Origin: Agelaius tricolor
Taxonomy: Eukaryota; Chordata; Aves; Passeriformes; Icteridae
Direction: 5' to 3'
Assembly: GCA_023055355.1 (NCBI GenBank)
Contig: JALJCS010000015.1
Coordinates: forward strand, 18,713,516 to 18,777,515
Length of the DNA stretch: 64,000 bases
Numbering within the stretch: position 1 is the first letter of the stretch; every line of letters begins with the position of its first letter. Under the pieces are notes generated by a model. It worked only from the letters and a program-made list of their open reading frames with translations, was not told the DNA's origin and made no database searches. Below are positions 21,971 to 34,464 of this stretch, in pieces. A program made the position numbers and the translations under genes.

Positions 21971-24196
21971 TTTTAGCAGCCAAGCCTGCTGCCACTTAGG
22001 TGGTCCCAAATTACTTCTTGCTTCCAGTTCCTCAGCTCCTTTAAGCCAAACCCAGATTTTGGATGGACTCTGTGAGAGCTTTTAGCTCTGAGCAGTTGAT
22101 TCATTAATTAGCACATGCATTAATTAGCTGGAAAGGTAAGAGCTTTTCGGTCCCACGTGGCTGTGCAGGTGGAGGTTCTTGTCCAGGAATGGGGAATGGA
22201 TGCTCCTCTTCACATTTGCCTTTTGGGCTGCCCCAGTGGAAGGAGAAAAGAGACCCTGTGGCTGTAGGGACTGAGCTGTGGTGGCACTGAGAGGCCAGCA
22301 AGGACACAGGGAGCAGTTCTCCTTTCCTTTAACCTCAGGGTCTCAGGGGTGTAGGTGTTTTAACCTCAGAGTGCATGTCCAGCAGATCTTCTCCACTCAG
22401 ACTCTCACATGGTGCTGAAATTGTCCAGGAATGCTGAGGACACATTTCTCCCTTCCCCTGGAAGCACCAGGAAGGGTTTGACTGCAGGCTCTGCCTTCTT
22501 CCAGGAAAGCCATCTCCTGTGGGGTGCTAGAGGATGTCATTCTTCCAGCTAAACTCAATGCAAAGGAAATTTTCTCACTGGGAAAAGACAGCCACAAGCA
22601 GCCTCTCTTTTCCTGAGCTAACATTTGGGTTTTCTGGAAATTATGGGCAGCGTTCCAGCTCGGTGGCTGGGCAGACAACACAGGCCTTGTCTCTTCCTCT
22701 CCATATCAGCAGCTTCCCAGTGGCCTTCCCTCAGGGAAAATTAATGGAACAGCTCACTCAGCTGGTCAAACAGCACAGGCAGCCTGGAAAACTGCCAGGA
22801 TGACAAGGCTGGATGAAAGCCCAACTCCTTCCTGCTGTTACAGCACCGTTGGGTTTGTGCTTGGTCACTGACAAGGGGATGGTCCCGGGCAGCTGCTCCA
22901 TTTGTAGGCCCCGTTTAACCAGCCCTGAGCTGAGGTGAGATTTTGTGTCTCCAGAAACTGCATCCCATCCATGGGAGCATGTCTGGATTGCTGGATGAGC
23001 AAGGGAGTCATTCCCAGAGCCGGGGGTGTGCAAAGCAGAGGGAAATCCCATTCCCAGTCCCAGCTCTGACCCACCAGCCCTCTGGGCACTGTGCTTCTGG
23101 CAGCTGTGGGTTTCTCATCAAAGCCCTGCTTTCAGCTGAGCTCTCCTGTACCTTCTCATCATCGTCTGTGATCTCTGCCTTTAATTAAAAGCAGACCTGA
23201 GACCCCTGGGGCTTGCACAGCCACCCCTCTTTCCATTTCCCCTCCCTTCCCTGGGGGCAGAGAGGGGCAGGCAAGGCTGTGCAGGGCTCAGGGGACAGTG
23301 GTGGCAGCAGTGATGGCACAGACTGAGCTCAGGGAACCCCCTCATGCTGGTGATACGGGAGGTTTACCCTGGAAGGGGAGGGAGACTAGAAAATTTTTGG
23401 AAGACGAAGCAAAAATGAACCACAGACTCATTTTTAATGAGTGGACTGAGAATTACTGTAGATTTCAACATCTGTTTTGACTGGACAGGAAGAAAGTGTT
23501 GCAAAGGGTGCAAGAGTACAGATCCCCTTTGCAAAGAAAGGCTCAGAAAACCCTGTCAGGATCTCATTTGTGGATCTCACAAACCAGGGCCTGAGCTGGT
23601 CATTGCAGGTCTGCTCCCACTTCTGCACAAATCAGAGGCTCCAAACCAGCCATGCAGGACAATGTAGATTTTCTGGAGTTGTGGGACCTTTGAGAGGGTG
23701 TCTTTACAGGTGAATGATTTCCAGCATGGCAGAAGCAGGACAGATTTCCTCATTTCATGGCTCTGGCTGTCCCCTCTGGCACTGAGGAAAGGTGTGGCAA
23801 TGCCTGCTGTGGGAGCCCACAGGGCTGTGGGACAGGGCTTGCAATGCTGGCTCACCAATTTCCCAATTAAAGGCCTTGAGTGGTCCTCCTGATTTGTTCA
23901 AGGATATTGCACAGAAATGAAAAAATAGCCAAATGTGTCACAGGAAGCCCAAGGGCTGGAAGCAGAGCTGTGTAATTCCTCCTGTGGAAGTGCAGTGGGG
24001 ATTTTCAAGTTGTGATGCACAGCTTGGTCACAGCCACTCACTGAGCTGACACTGCCCCACTGCTCCTTTCCTGCCTGGTTTGACTGAGCTCTGCCCCAGG
24101 CCCTCTGCTGAAATTGCTGCTGTGGGGCAAGGTCTGGTCTCGGGTTGCTGTTGATAATTGCTGCCCTGAGATGTGCAGGGTGTCTCTGCTTTGGCC
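21971..24196. other. Intergenic, no gene seen
   Basis: Unique-looking sequence. A small patch at 22080-22135 has repeated ATTAATTAGC motifs (homeodomain-type sites). No repeat family recognised. Confidence 0.6.
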
Positions 24197-24575
24197 TGTG
24201 CGGCTGAAGGATGAGTCTGAGCTCTTCACTTTTCAGTCTTGAGGTTCTTTATTAATTCTTATCTATAAAATTTTCTTTCTGCCCAGCCCAGATTTGCTCA
24301 GCAGGGCAGCCACAGGGGGCACTGTGACTGTCCCCAAGGTGGTGTTGTCCTTTTATACTACAAACTACGTATAACATATTGACACTTAATTCCCAATACC
24401 CATCACCTGTGTTAGACAGTGCACTTCTACTCTAAACCAATCCCAAAGTGCCAACATCACTGCAGAAAATGGAGAACAAGAAGAAGAAGAAAGGCTGGAC
24501 ACGCCCAAGTTCCTCCATCTTGTCCCCATAACCCCATACGAAAAATCCTAAAATCTATGTTTTCACCCTGTGATA
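24197..24575 (-). mobile_element. LTR of an endogenous retrovirus, family B copy 2
   Basis: Aligns with the LTR at 19308-19691: shared AGGTTCTTTATTAATTCTTA (antisense poly(A) signal), CCTTTTATACTACAAACTAC, CCCAATACCCATCACCTGTG, and CACCCTGTGATA at the U3 end. The + strand begins TGTGCGGC, consistent with a CA terminus on the minus strand. Confidence 0.75.
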
Positions 24576-24768
24576 ATTTTATTATTATACCATTCAAACT
24601 TCTGTGACTTTCATGTCCTCATACAAAGCTGGCAACTTGCTCCAGGGGTCACAATCAAATCCCCAGGTGCTCTGGGCTGTGTGCCAGGGTCTCCGAGCCC
24701 CCCGGCGGGGTCCTGGCAACTCTGGACACCCAGAGGGATGCACTGAGTCCCAACAGTCTGGGAGTGCC
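24576..24768 (-). mobile_element. Internal ERV remnant next to LTR (family B copy 2)
   Basis: Short internal piece upstream (minus sense) of the LTR. A minus open frame stops at 24594, again 18 bases from the LTR, and its last ~40 codons resemble those of copy 1. It ends at the 18-bp tandem repeat at 24769. Confidence 0.5.
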
Positions 24769-24820
24769 ACATTTGGGTGAAGAGTCACATTTGGGTGAAG
24801 AGTCACATTTGGGTGAAGTG
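24769..24820. repeat. 18-bp tandem repeat, ~3 copies
   Basis: Unit ACATTTGGGTGAAGAGTC, three near-perfect copies at the edge of the ERV remnant. Confidence 0.95.
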
Positions 24821-27800
24821 CCTCACACAGACCATGCCCTCAGGGACAGCAGCACCTCTTCCTGAGCACAATCACCCTCATTAAACCTCATCAGTGCCAG
24901 CTGAGTCAGCAGGTGATGGGATGGAGCCACACCTTCTCCTGCAGCCTCATCCCACCCTGCCACTCCAGCTTTTGGTGTCTGGACCTGTTTTCTGGCAGCA
25001 GCAGGATTTGCAGGGCAGGAAAGGCAGTTCCCATCCCAAATCCAGAACCAAGGCCTGTGATGTACAGCTAAAGAGAGGAGGACATTTCCAAGTAAGGCTG
25101 GGCTCTGGGAACAGGATATGACAGTGATGGGGCTGCTGGGGTGATCTTCAGTCACTCTTCTGCCTCACACCCTCTGGGACAGTGGTCCACACACTTGTCA
25201 TTGTGACAGGTCTTGGCATTAGTACTTTAGGGACATGGGAATAGATTTATCAGTATTGGGTAGCTGCTAACAGGACAGGAGGGAACAAAATGAACTTTCA
25301 TGAAGAGACACCGTGTTTTTGTAAAATATATGTATTAGAAAAGCAAGAAAGGCTCAAGGGAGCATAACAGAGCTACTGCAGTTCCTGACTGTGTGTAGAG
25401 CAGACATGAAAGCCTTCATGGAGTGCCAGGAGGTGAAATCAGCCACAAAGAAATGCCTGTCAGCAGGACAGTGTTGCTCCAGGTCAGTGAGTTATGGATT
25501 CTGGACAGGAGGGCTGGGAAGAAGAGAGGCTGTGGAACATCTTTCCAATAACGTCAGGGATGTTGTTGCATTGCTTGCAGCCCCATTTGGCTGATTCAGG
25601 ATTTCCAGGGCTTGTGCCTCATCACAATAAAAGCAGGAGATGCTCACATCCTTGTCCACCCAGAGGAACCAACCTTAACCAGGAGCTTTTAGGAAAAAAA
25701 AAGGAGCTGGAGCTGTGTCCTGAGCCACAGGAAATCCAGCCACGTGTTGGAGCTTGCTGGATTTTCCCTCATTTTGTGCTTTTTGCTCATGCTGGATCCC
25801 TGTGCACAGCCTGACTCATGGCTTTGGGAAAGAGAGACATCACTGTTGCCTGCTCAGAAATCCAACTGCTTTCAATTCACCCAAACCACCACGCTGGGCT
25901 CTGCAGGTCCTTCTGTGGACGATTGCCAGCTAAAATTTCCCATCAGTAGCCATCAAAGGATGCAAACAAAACAGCTCCACATGTCACTGTGCTGCTCTTG
26001 TACTCTGCTTTGCCCCTGTCTTGTCCTCTTTGGCGCAATGTCCACTTGCATCAATCTGAGGTCTATTTTTGTCATGAACATGAGATTGCCTGGAACCTCT
26101 CCAAAAACTGAACTTGGGCCACTCTTTTGATCATGGAGCAGATAAACATCTTTCTCTGCTTGTCTTTATGAATTATTTGCCCTGAGAAAGCAACTGGGAT
26201 TTTGTCCATGGCCAGCAGAGCTTGCAGGATTTTTTGGGTGGCCTGGAGCAGGGATGCCCAGGATGTTTGAAGGGTTTTGGTGCCTGCTTTAGCAATATTG
26301 GTCTGAGGTGTGGCTGATCAAACCTTTTTTTTTTGGTGGGAAAGCTGAACTTGTGACATCTGAATTTTGTGGCATTTTAAGCTGGGAGTTGACTTTTCCT
26401 AGGGAAAGTTTTAGTGCTCTTGTGGGAAAATGAGAGCATGGCCAATCTAAATACTAAATGAAGTCACATACTGCTTGGAACAGTTTTCCTGTGCTCAGTG
26501 AAGTGGCCAGTTACTCTGTGTGGCTCTGCTGCTTTACAGAAAACCCCTCCACCCTGCCCTGTGTCACCCTGAGCTCTGACATTGCATGGTCTGGATTTGC
26601 ACAGCAGGAACCAAAGATCTTGGACTGTGCTCTGCACTTGCTCTGAGTTTAGAAGGATGTCCTTACAGACACAATTTCCCTGCCCTGTTGTAAATCCTTT
26701 CATCTCTTTTGATCCCTCAGAGAATCTGGTCCCAGGTATCTGGGAAATGCAATTTGTAATCCTGCTTCAACTTCTTGGCCAAAGGAATGAGAATCTTAAG
26801 GAAAGTTTCATCCCAGAAATTAATTTTTCCCCTAATGAAAGCAAACTGGTGTCCTGTGCTGGGTTTGCAGCAGGGGAGCACAGGCTGGGTTTTCCATGAA
26901 AATGGCTTTTTCAGGCTGTGAGTGGGATGCTCAGTTTTTCAGGCACAGTGAACCCTCATCAGGAGAGGGGGTGCAAATTGGCACCACCTCACTGGACCTG
27001 CTTCACACCTTGGCTGCAGCCAACAAAGCCCCACAGCTGGTGATACCAACAGAGAGAGAGATGGGGAAAGTCCAACGTGCTCAAACCACCCCAAAATTCA
27101 GGGGCAGCTGGCCTGGAGACAGCCCCACCCCTGCCCAAGCTCCTGGAGGGGCTGGCAGGTCCCAGCTGGGAATGGTGACATTGCTAAGGGAGGTTTCCTG
27201 GAAGCACTGCGTGGATTTGGGCAGAGCTGCCCTCTCCCAGGGAATCACATGGGTCTGCAAACAGAAATAAACTCCCCATGGCGTTTCTCTGACGTGCCTG
27301 CCCGCTGCTCTGAGGGGTATGGTGTGTGCAGAGAGCAGCACCAGCAAAGGCATCACTCCTCCCTCCCTCCCTCCCTCCCGGGCTGTTCCTGGGCCCTTGC
27401 TTGCTGTCCAGAGCACAAAAACCTCATCAAATGTCTGGATGGAGCACAGGACAAACCCAGCTGTTGTACAGATGTGAAAGGACGGGGCGGCTTTTGGTTC
27501 TGTCTCTCTTTAAAACAAAGCAGCTCCTCCACTTCTTCAGCCTCTCAAGCACTGTCACAGCCTGTCCCCCTCTCAGGGGACAGAACAAATGTCCCCCCCA
27601 TCCTTCAGGGCTGGAAACCCATCTGCCAGAGGTGTGTTTGAGGCTCTGCACATGGAATTATTTCCCATGCTCTCTGTGGGTAAAATGATGTGAGTAAAGC
27701 AATTATGACGAGCATCACAGCTGTCAATAAAATGAGGGACAATGTATAAAAGGAGCAGTTTAATGGTGAACTCGACTTGGTTGCTGTTTTCTCAAGCTGA

Positions 27801-29492
27801 ATTTCTGTGCAGAGGCTGTCAAAGAAGTTCAAGGATTTCCTACATGCGTTTGTCCATTGGATGAACTCAACTTTTCTCAAGGCTTTCAGATTTCTTCACT
27901 TTTCCTGATGTGCCCAACTGGAATTGCAGGTAAATTGCACAATTTCTTCAGTTGATCTGATGGAAAATCGGTACCTGTCTCATGTTTTCTGTGCATTTCC
28001 AGCTGAAACACATAGTCCTTTACCCTTTTTTCCTGTTGCAAAAAGGAACAGAAATACACTCTATTTGGAAATAGAGTTTCTTTTTGGAAATACACTCTAT
28101 TTTCTCCTCTGTTCTGCTCTCCACGTTGTGATACACTGGAAGATATTAAACAACAAAACAGCAAAGAGGATATGTTTTATATTATTTTGTTTGTAAGAAC
28201 ACTCTGGACTGGTAAATAGCTACACCCTTCATAAATGTTTTCAATTTTCCCTTTGAAATAAGAAACAAGTAATGCTTTCAACAAGCAGCTCTTCTTGGTC
28301 AGGGATTTTTCTCATTTTAGAGAACACACATAATTTGGAAATCAAAATGTTTCCAGAAAACATGTTTGGGGCACGTGATTTTTTGTTTTGTTTTGTTTTG
28401 TTGTTCTTGCTTTGTTGTTGGTGTTTTTTTTTTAAATTTTATTTTATTTAGAGCCATGTGAAATCCAAGCTGTGACTCCAAAGGCATGACTGTTCATGAT
28501 GCTGAGCAGAATATCTTTCAGTGTGGGAACCTACAAGGGATCTGTAAAAAGACACAGCAACCCCATAAAGTCATTGCAGGAGAGGCTTCACTTGATTTAT
28601 TTCTTATTAATTCTGCAGGAAGTGCCTTGTGTAACAAACCAATGGCTGGAGCTGTGTGGGGAAGGGTTGTACCTCAGACACAAGTCAGAGCCTGGATTAT
28701 TCCTTGGAAACAAATGACCAGGCCATGGCATTTCAGCTCTCCTGCTTTGTTGCTCCCAGCACTGTGGAATGATCACAAAAATCTCTTTTTTCCCAGGCTG
28801 TGCTTTTTCCCTGGAGAATTCCTGAGGGTGTGCCAGATCTTGGTCCCTTTTCCCAATTCCCAGACTTGAGATTCTCCTTGATTTCACCATGAGAGAGTTT
28901 GAAAAATGAGGTCCCAAAGTGAGATGGCCCAGACCCAGCCTATTCCAGGTTGGCCTTATGTCCTCACGAAGGATTTTTGGCCTTGCTGAGGCTGGGATGG
29001 TTTTCTCTAAATGTTCTGTACTGTTCTGGACTTCCAGAGTATTTTTTGCAACCCAGTTTAAGCCCTTGAGAGTGGCTGGGCTTGGCAGAGCTGATTCTGG
29101 GCTCAGGCCTCGCTGCTGATCTCGAGCTTTTGCCTGATTGCACAAAACATTTTATAGATGAAGCCTGAATAAACCCTTCAATTAAGGTTCTAAGGTTAAA
29201 GCACTTTATGGCAAGCAGACTTTTAGGAACTGTTTGTATCAAGAGGAATGATTTGATTAGAGAATGAGAAACAGGACTGGAGAGACAGGAACCTGACCTC
29301 AGCAATAAAAGGCACAGAGTTGCTTTTATTCCTCCTTCTTGGAATCTGGTGTACAAAGGTACAATTAAACAACATGGCCAACGTTTCAGCAGGCCAACTC
29401 AAACCATTTGTGCTTTTCCTGACTCTGGGCATCTGCACAGGGTTTTGCTTTGCTTTGCTTTAAAAATCTGGGCCAAATCTGCTTCCTAGCAC
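24821..29492. other. Intergenic, no gene seen
   Basis: 4.7 kb without a recognised gene or interspersed repeat. It includes a CTCCC run at 27357-27380, a small hairpin-rich patch at 28056-28110 (CTCTATTTGGAAATAGAG palindrome), and a T/G-rich tract at 28379-28450. Confidence 0.6.
28379..28450. repeat. T-rich (TTTTG)n tract
   Basis: Low-complexity TTTTG/TTGTTG run followed by poly-T and ATTTTATTTTATTTA. Confidence 0.85.
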
Positions 29493-29900
29493 TGTGTTGG
29501 TTTCTCTGGGTCTGGATTGAAGACACTTGAGATGGTAGCTCATGTTTGGACTCAGGTGTTTATTGTTTCTTATCAGTGAAACAGCCTCACAACCATGAGT
29601 TTGGCAGCCTTTCATTAGCAAGGCACAAAATGGCCAACCATGTCTTGTTACAAGGTCCTTCATGACTAAACTATCCAATTAAGAGCTGACACCTGGATTA
29701 TTTTCCCTTTTAACCCAATAACTGATCCCAAAGAGCTGCAATGCAGTCTTTTCTGTCCTCAAATGGGACATTACAAAATGCCACCCAAGCCCATGGAGAA
29801 GCATGAAGCAGAAACCCAGGATGACACCCTGTGCCCTCCATGTTGCTTCCATCCACAACACACTAAAAACCCCAAAACCTCAATTTCTCACCCAGTGACA
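29493..29900 (-). mobile_element. LTR of an endogenous retrovirus, family B copy 3 (diverged)
   Basis: More diverged relative of the LTRs at 19308 and 24197. The + strand begins TGTGTTGGTTTC and ends CACCCAGTGACA. GGTGTTTATTGTTTCTTATC holds the antisense poly(A) signal. Confidence 0.65.
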
Positions 29901-30345
29901 CACCTGCACTGCTCTCCATAATCTATTTCACACTTTTGTGGGTTCCAGTCTATCTTGAAGTCTGGGAAACTTTCTCCATGCATGAGGGTCAGAGTCAGTG
30001 CTGCTCTGGGGGTCAGGGCAGCCCAGAGCAGACACAGAAACATGCCCTGTGTGCCCTGGGTTTGCACAGCACTGCAAGGTGGGAGCTGGGCTGGGGCCCT
30101 CTGGAGCTGCACTGACCACGCTGAGCTCCGGGCTCTTGGGCTGCTCAATCCACACTCAGCTTCTGGACACCCCCCAGCAGCTGAATGGAAGGATATCTGC
30201 AGGCAGGGTGTAATTTGGGAGAGCAAGCAGGGCAGAGAGTCTGGGTCACATTGTTGGAGGCAGCTCAAGCTGGAATAGCAGGGGGAGGAGGGTGGAGCAC
30301 AGGAGCAGCCAAACACCCACACGACCCCAGTGCCAGCCTTCATTG
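29901..30345 (-). mobile_element. Internal ERV remnant next to LTR (family B copy 3)
   Basis: A minus open frame stops at 29928, 27 bases from the LTR, and its last residues resemble those of copies 1 and 2 in order. The product was not identified and the boundaries are approximate. Confidence 0.45.
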
Positions 30346-30954
30346 CTTTTGCAGTGTTTGATTTGTTGTTTCCTTAGAAAACCAGGCTGAGCTCCCAGCA
30401 GCAGATCATTTTCAACCTCTCTGTCTGAGCTAGAAAGAAAAGGCTTTGTCCCAAAAGTGGATATTTCCTGTACCACTGGAAATGCCAAGTGGTGTTTGCA
30501 TTCCTCTTATTCTTCTTTATCTTTCTGCAGGAGGAATCCTGGCCAAGGAGCAGGGCCTGGACACTTGGGTGCTGCTGCTGAGGTGAGCATGGGATGGCCT
30601 CTGGCTTGCTCCAGAGCCAAGAGGGCTGGGACAGAAAGGGATGGACACAGGGAGGATGAATCAGCATCCTGGTGGCCTTTAACCAGGTTGGATGTTCTGC
30701 TCTACAGGATGAGTGGAATTGTCCCAATTCACGTGGTGGAGCTGCAAGGTGGGACCCCCTGAGCCAGAAAATATTTTCATTTCCCTCACTCAACTCCTTC
30801 AACCAAGCATTGAAGACCTACACTGGAGGTAACACAAGGTGAAGAGACTTAGACAGAATTTAAATGTGCTTGTTCTTGGGCAAACACTGAGTAATGATTG
30901 CACTGAGTCAGGGTCTGAAGGCAACGCTTCTCAGCTCCAAGTGAGCTCAAAATC
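30346..30954. other. Intergenic, no gene seen
   Basis: Unique-looking sequence between the ERV remnant and the inverted-repeat arm. A splice-like window at 30530-30582 was considered and not accepted as an exon. Confidence 0.55.
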
Positions 30955-31091
30955 GTTTGTGGAAGTTTGATGCTGTTTTGCAAAGTTTGCTTTCTCAAAT
31001 GAGAAAGAAATAGCCGAAAATATTATGATTTCTACAAAAAACCAAGTTGGAATAGGCCAAGTAAAATGACAATCTCCACTTGGCTGGGAGC
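30955..31091 (+). repeat. Inverted repeat, left arm (137 bp)
   Basis: Starts GTTTGTGGAAGTTTGATGC and ends CCACTTGGCTGGGAGC. Its reverse complement is present at 32053-32189 with the same length and four mismatches (about 97% identity). Confidence 0.95.
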
Positions 31092-32052
31092 AGGGGTGAT
31101 GCAATTAGCTGATTTTTTATGAAGAAATGAGCAGAAAGGTGTGAGTTTGATACATAACCCATTTCTGGCCAGAAATACCATGGCATGGAGAGCAGAAAAG
31201 ATAAACAGCTCCATGCTTTAGCAAAAACAACCTGTGTCTATAGACAGATAATGCTCAAATAAAAGACTTCAGAAATGAAATCATAGGCTAAAATAAATCT
31301 CCCTAATTTATTTTCCTTCTCTTTTCTGCCAGTTTCAAGTTTCCTTCAAATCTCTCCCATTTGCTGAATTTTTCTGTGGCAGAAATCTGGCGTGCTCTTT
31401 TGCAAACCAGAGCAGAAGGAATGCTTTCAAATATCCCAGACAGATCATTTTCTCTTTGCTGTTCTCTTGATGGTGTTAGAAAACACAAACTGCTTTTGTG
31501 AGACCTCTGCTACTGTGACCATGTGGGAAGAACCATGGTACTCTCCAGGAGATGACATACAAAATTCAGAATGAGTAAAAATTTAAAAAAAATACAATCT
31601 GCTGATGCTTTGAGAAACCCTGTGTCTCTGTGTAAACCTCTGGCTTGGGGTTTTGGGGTTTGTTTTCATTTTCCCCATGGGGGATCCATGAGATCATAGG
31701 AACCTCATGAGAAGCAAGAGGTCTTTGCTGAGCATCTGGGCTGCCCCTGCCTCCCTGGAGAACAACAAACATCCCTGGGGACCCCACAAATCTTCTGCTG
31801 ATGGCTGAGAGACCAGAGAAGGAGCTCAGCCCTTAATTGAGGTGAGGAAATTCTGTATTATGGGAGGGGCAAGGAGACCAACCCAGTTTGAACTGGTGCC
31901 AAGGGCAGCCACCCCTCAGGTCATGGGGTTTGGCTTGGCTGTGTGAGGAGCACCAGGGGACACAGAGGGTTTGGAGGGGTCCCACGAATTCCTCCAGGTC
32001 CTGTCATCCCCTCTGGAGAGTGGGATTTGATATCTTCAGGTAAGTGAGATAA
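31092..32052. other. Spacer between inverted-repeat arms, no gene seen
   Basis: 961 bases of unique-looking sequence with no recognised open frame or repeat. If the two arms are terminal repeats this would be the interior of the element. Confidence 0.6.
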
Positions 32053-32189
32053 GCTCCCAGCCAAGTGGAGATTGTCATTTTACTTGGCCTATTCCAACTT
32101 GGATTTTTGTAGAAATCATAATATTTTTGGCTGTTTCTTTCTCATTTGAGAAAGTAAACTTTGCAAAACAGCATCAAACTTCCACAAAC
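32053..32189 (-). repeat. Inverted repeat, right arm (137 bp)
   Basis: Reverse complement of 30955-31091 with four differences and no gaps. Similarity stops sharply at both ends, and no target-site duplication is visible outside the pair. Confidence 0.95.
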
Positions 32190-32657
32190 ACTGCTGCTCT
32201 TTCTCACTCTCCAAACCCAATAGCTGTTCTGCCCTTATTAGAGAAGTGTGGTTTAATTACGTGTCTTCATGCCCATTTTTCAGGCCCTGCTGGACAAATC
32301 ATCGTGTGTGGCTGACCCAGCTGAGCTCCACCTCTCTCCAGAGCTGTGTTTTCCATGGGAGCACATCTGTTCTGGCTTCTCCACCTATTTCTGAAGGTAT
32401 ATCAACAAACTCCCTCTGGCTCTGACCTCCCAGCAGGCCGGCACTGCAGCACTCACCTCTCTCATCAATCAGCCTTGTGTCATTAGCTTGATTGAGTGGC
32501 AGCTTTGTCCCTTTTCTCTCTTTCATTGGTGGAGAAATGTCTGCGAAATGTTTGGGTGGCAAAGTGTGAAATGTCCCTGAGGACGGAGCCCGAGCTGGCC
32601 GGGCTCTGCTGCTCCAGAGGTCTTTGGAGTGCAGTTCCTTGTGTAAAAATCAGAGTT
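32190..32657. other. Intergenic, no gene seen
   Basis: Unique sequence between the inverted repeat and the LTR. Confidence 0.6.
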
Positions 32658-33036
32658 TGTAGCCATGATATCTTCTGAAAAATCCTTTCCTTAGGATTTT
32701 CCCTCCTGAGGAGCCGAGAGGCCTCAGGAACAAAATGCAAGCAATGGTTATCTGCTGCTGTGGAATGCAACAGGTGCATCTGGGATTGGGCTCATGTGGT
32801 TGTTTCTGATTAATGGCCAATCACAGCCCAGCTGGCTCGGACTCTCTGTCCCAGACACAAGCCTTTGTTATTCATTCTTTCTTTTTCTATTCTTAGCCAG
32901 CCTTCTGATGAAATCCTTTCTTCTATTCTTTTAGTATAGTTTTAATAGAATATATATCATAAAATAATAAATCAAGCCTTGTGAAACATGGAGTCAGATC
33001 CTCCTCTCTTCCCTCATCCCTGTGAACAAGGTCACA
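32658..33036 (+). mobile_element. Solo LTR, family A copy 1
   Basis: 379 bases starting TGT and ending ACA. Flanked by a near-perfect 6-bp target duplication (AGAGTT at 32652-32657, AGAGCT at 33037-33042). It carries GGCCAATCACAGCC (CCAAT box), a poly(A) signal in ATAATAAATCAAG, and aligns along its whole length with copies at 43345, 45681 and 58988. The 6-bp duplication points to a class II (ERVK-like) integrase. Confidence 0.92.
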
Positions 33037-34406
33037 AGAGCTGTCTGAGGCCACATCCCCAGAGGTGACCCTGAGGGTTGTCTTACACTGAGGCAGCTTC
33101 TTGCTTTTGCTGTAGGGTTTTTTGGTGTCCCTGGGATGTTTCTGGTGGCACTGAGAGCAGAGGGGCTGGTGCAGAGCTGCCTCTGGTGGGGCTGCAGAGC
33201 TCTGCTGACTGAGGAACTTGCTGGAAAGTCTTTTCCCAGCTGAACACATGTAAAACATCATTCTCCTGAGGGTGAGAGCTGATCCATCCACCGCAGGCTG
33301 TGAGAAATCAGAATAAACCCATTGTCCTGAATCTTTCAATGTCTTAAGCCTGGAGAACTGTTATCATTTATTTCCCATATCATTGCTTGACCAAACCATG
33401 CTCTGCTCTTGATTTTATCATTTCCTCACACAATAAAAACCAAATCTTTTCAATTAGAGGACATTCCTCTACCAGTGCAGCTGACATCCTGTTTTGCCTT
33501 CCGTGCAGCAGCTGCCCATGGAGTTTAAAACTCAGGGAATATTTCCTGCAATCTCCTAAATCTCCAGTGCCATTTTCTAGCTCCAGCCCCTGTCAGCTGT
33601 TCCAGCACCTTCCAGCTGGGTTGTGGGGTGGACTGCTCCAGGAAACATTGCATGGTTCCACCTCACAGAGTAAAAACCTGATTATTTGCATCCTATTATT
33701 TAGGACAGCAGAGCTTGGAATTCCCCCTGAGGTTTGCCTGGCGCTGCAGGAGTGCAGGTGCTGCAGGAATTTTGCTCCCACAAAGCTCAAGCAGAGCAGG
33801 AGACAGAAAAAAATGAGTGGTTTTGGGTGAGATTTGTGGCTTTTTGCACAAAGGATCCATTGGAGGCTGTTTAGGTCACAGGTGGGGCTTTGGGGGGGAT
33901 TTCAGCTCGTGCCTCAGGGATTTATTTTGCTGCCAATCAGTTACTGAGGGTGAAAATGTCACCTTGATGCCACTGTGGTGCTCAGGGCAGCAGAAGGAAA
34001 AGTGAAAAGAAGGAAAAGGAAAAGTGGACACCTGTTGAAGTAAATGGTGCTGGGTCCTCCCCCTTTTCATTGTCTTAACTTCTAAGGCAAATGAAACCCA
34101 TATTTTAACAAATAAATCTGATTGTGAAGTACAGTTTGGTGCTGCTTGGTGCATTTGGACCTCGTGTTCTGCACAGCAGCAACCTTGCATGTGGATGGCA
34201 GAAAAACCCAAGGTGTGAGTCCCTGCTCCTGCTGCTCCCAGGGGTTCAGGGGTCACAGTTTTAGGGGCTTAATGCAAAAACTGCACTGAAAACAGGGTCC
34301 TTGTGGCAGAATCAGCCACGTTTGTGTGACAAATTGGAGTTTTCCTAGGGTTTCTATGTCTAAGATGTGTTGTTAACATGTATTTGCTGCATGTGTTTAA
34401 TTTATT
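33037..34406. other. Intergenic, no gene seen
   Basis: No recognised gene or repeat. Confidence 0.6.
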
Positions 34407-34407
34407 T

Positions 34408-34438
<31 letters not shown>

Positions 34439-34464
34439 GTATGTATATGTATATATGTATATAT
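34407..34464. repeat. (TA)n / ATGTAT microsatellite
   Basis: About ten TA units followed by TGTATATGTATG-type variants. Confidence 0.97.

Noticed and set aside
28597..29145. 182-codon minus-strand open frame
   Set aside because: No recognisable domain, no splice or codon-use support; expected by chance at this GC content.
30530..30582. Possible exon between CTGCAG and GTGAGC
   Set aside because: The sites look like splice signals but the short peptide matches nothing and there is no neighbouring exon in phase.
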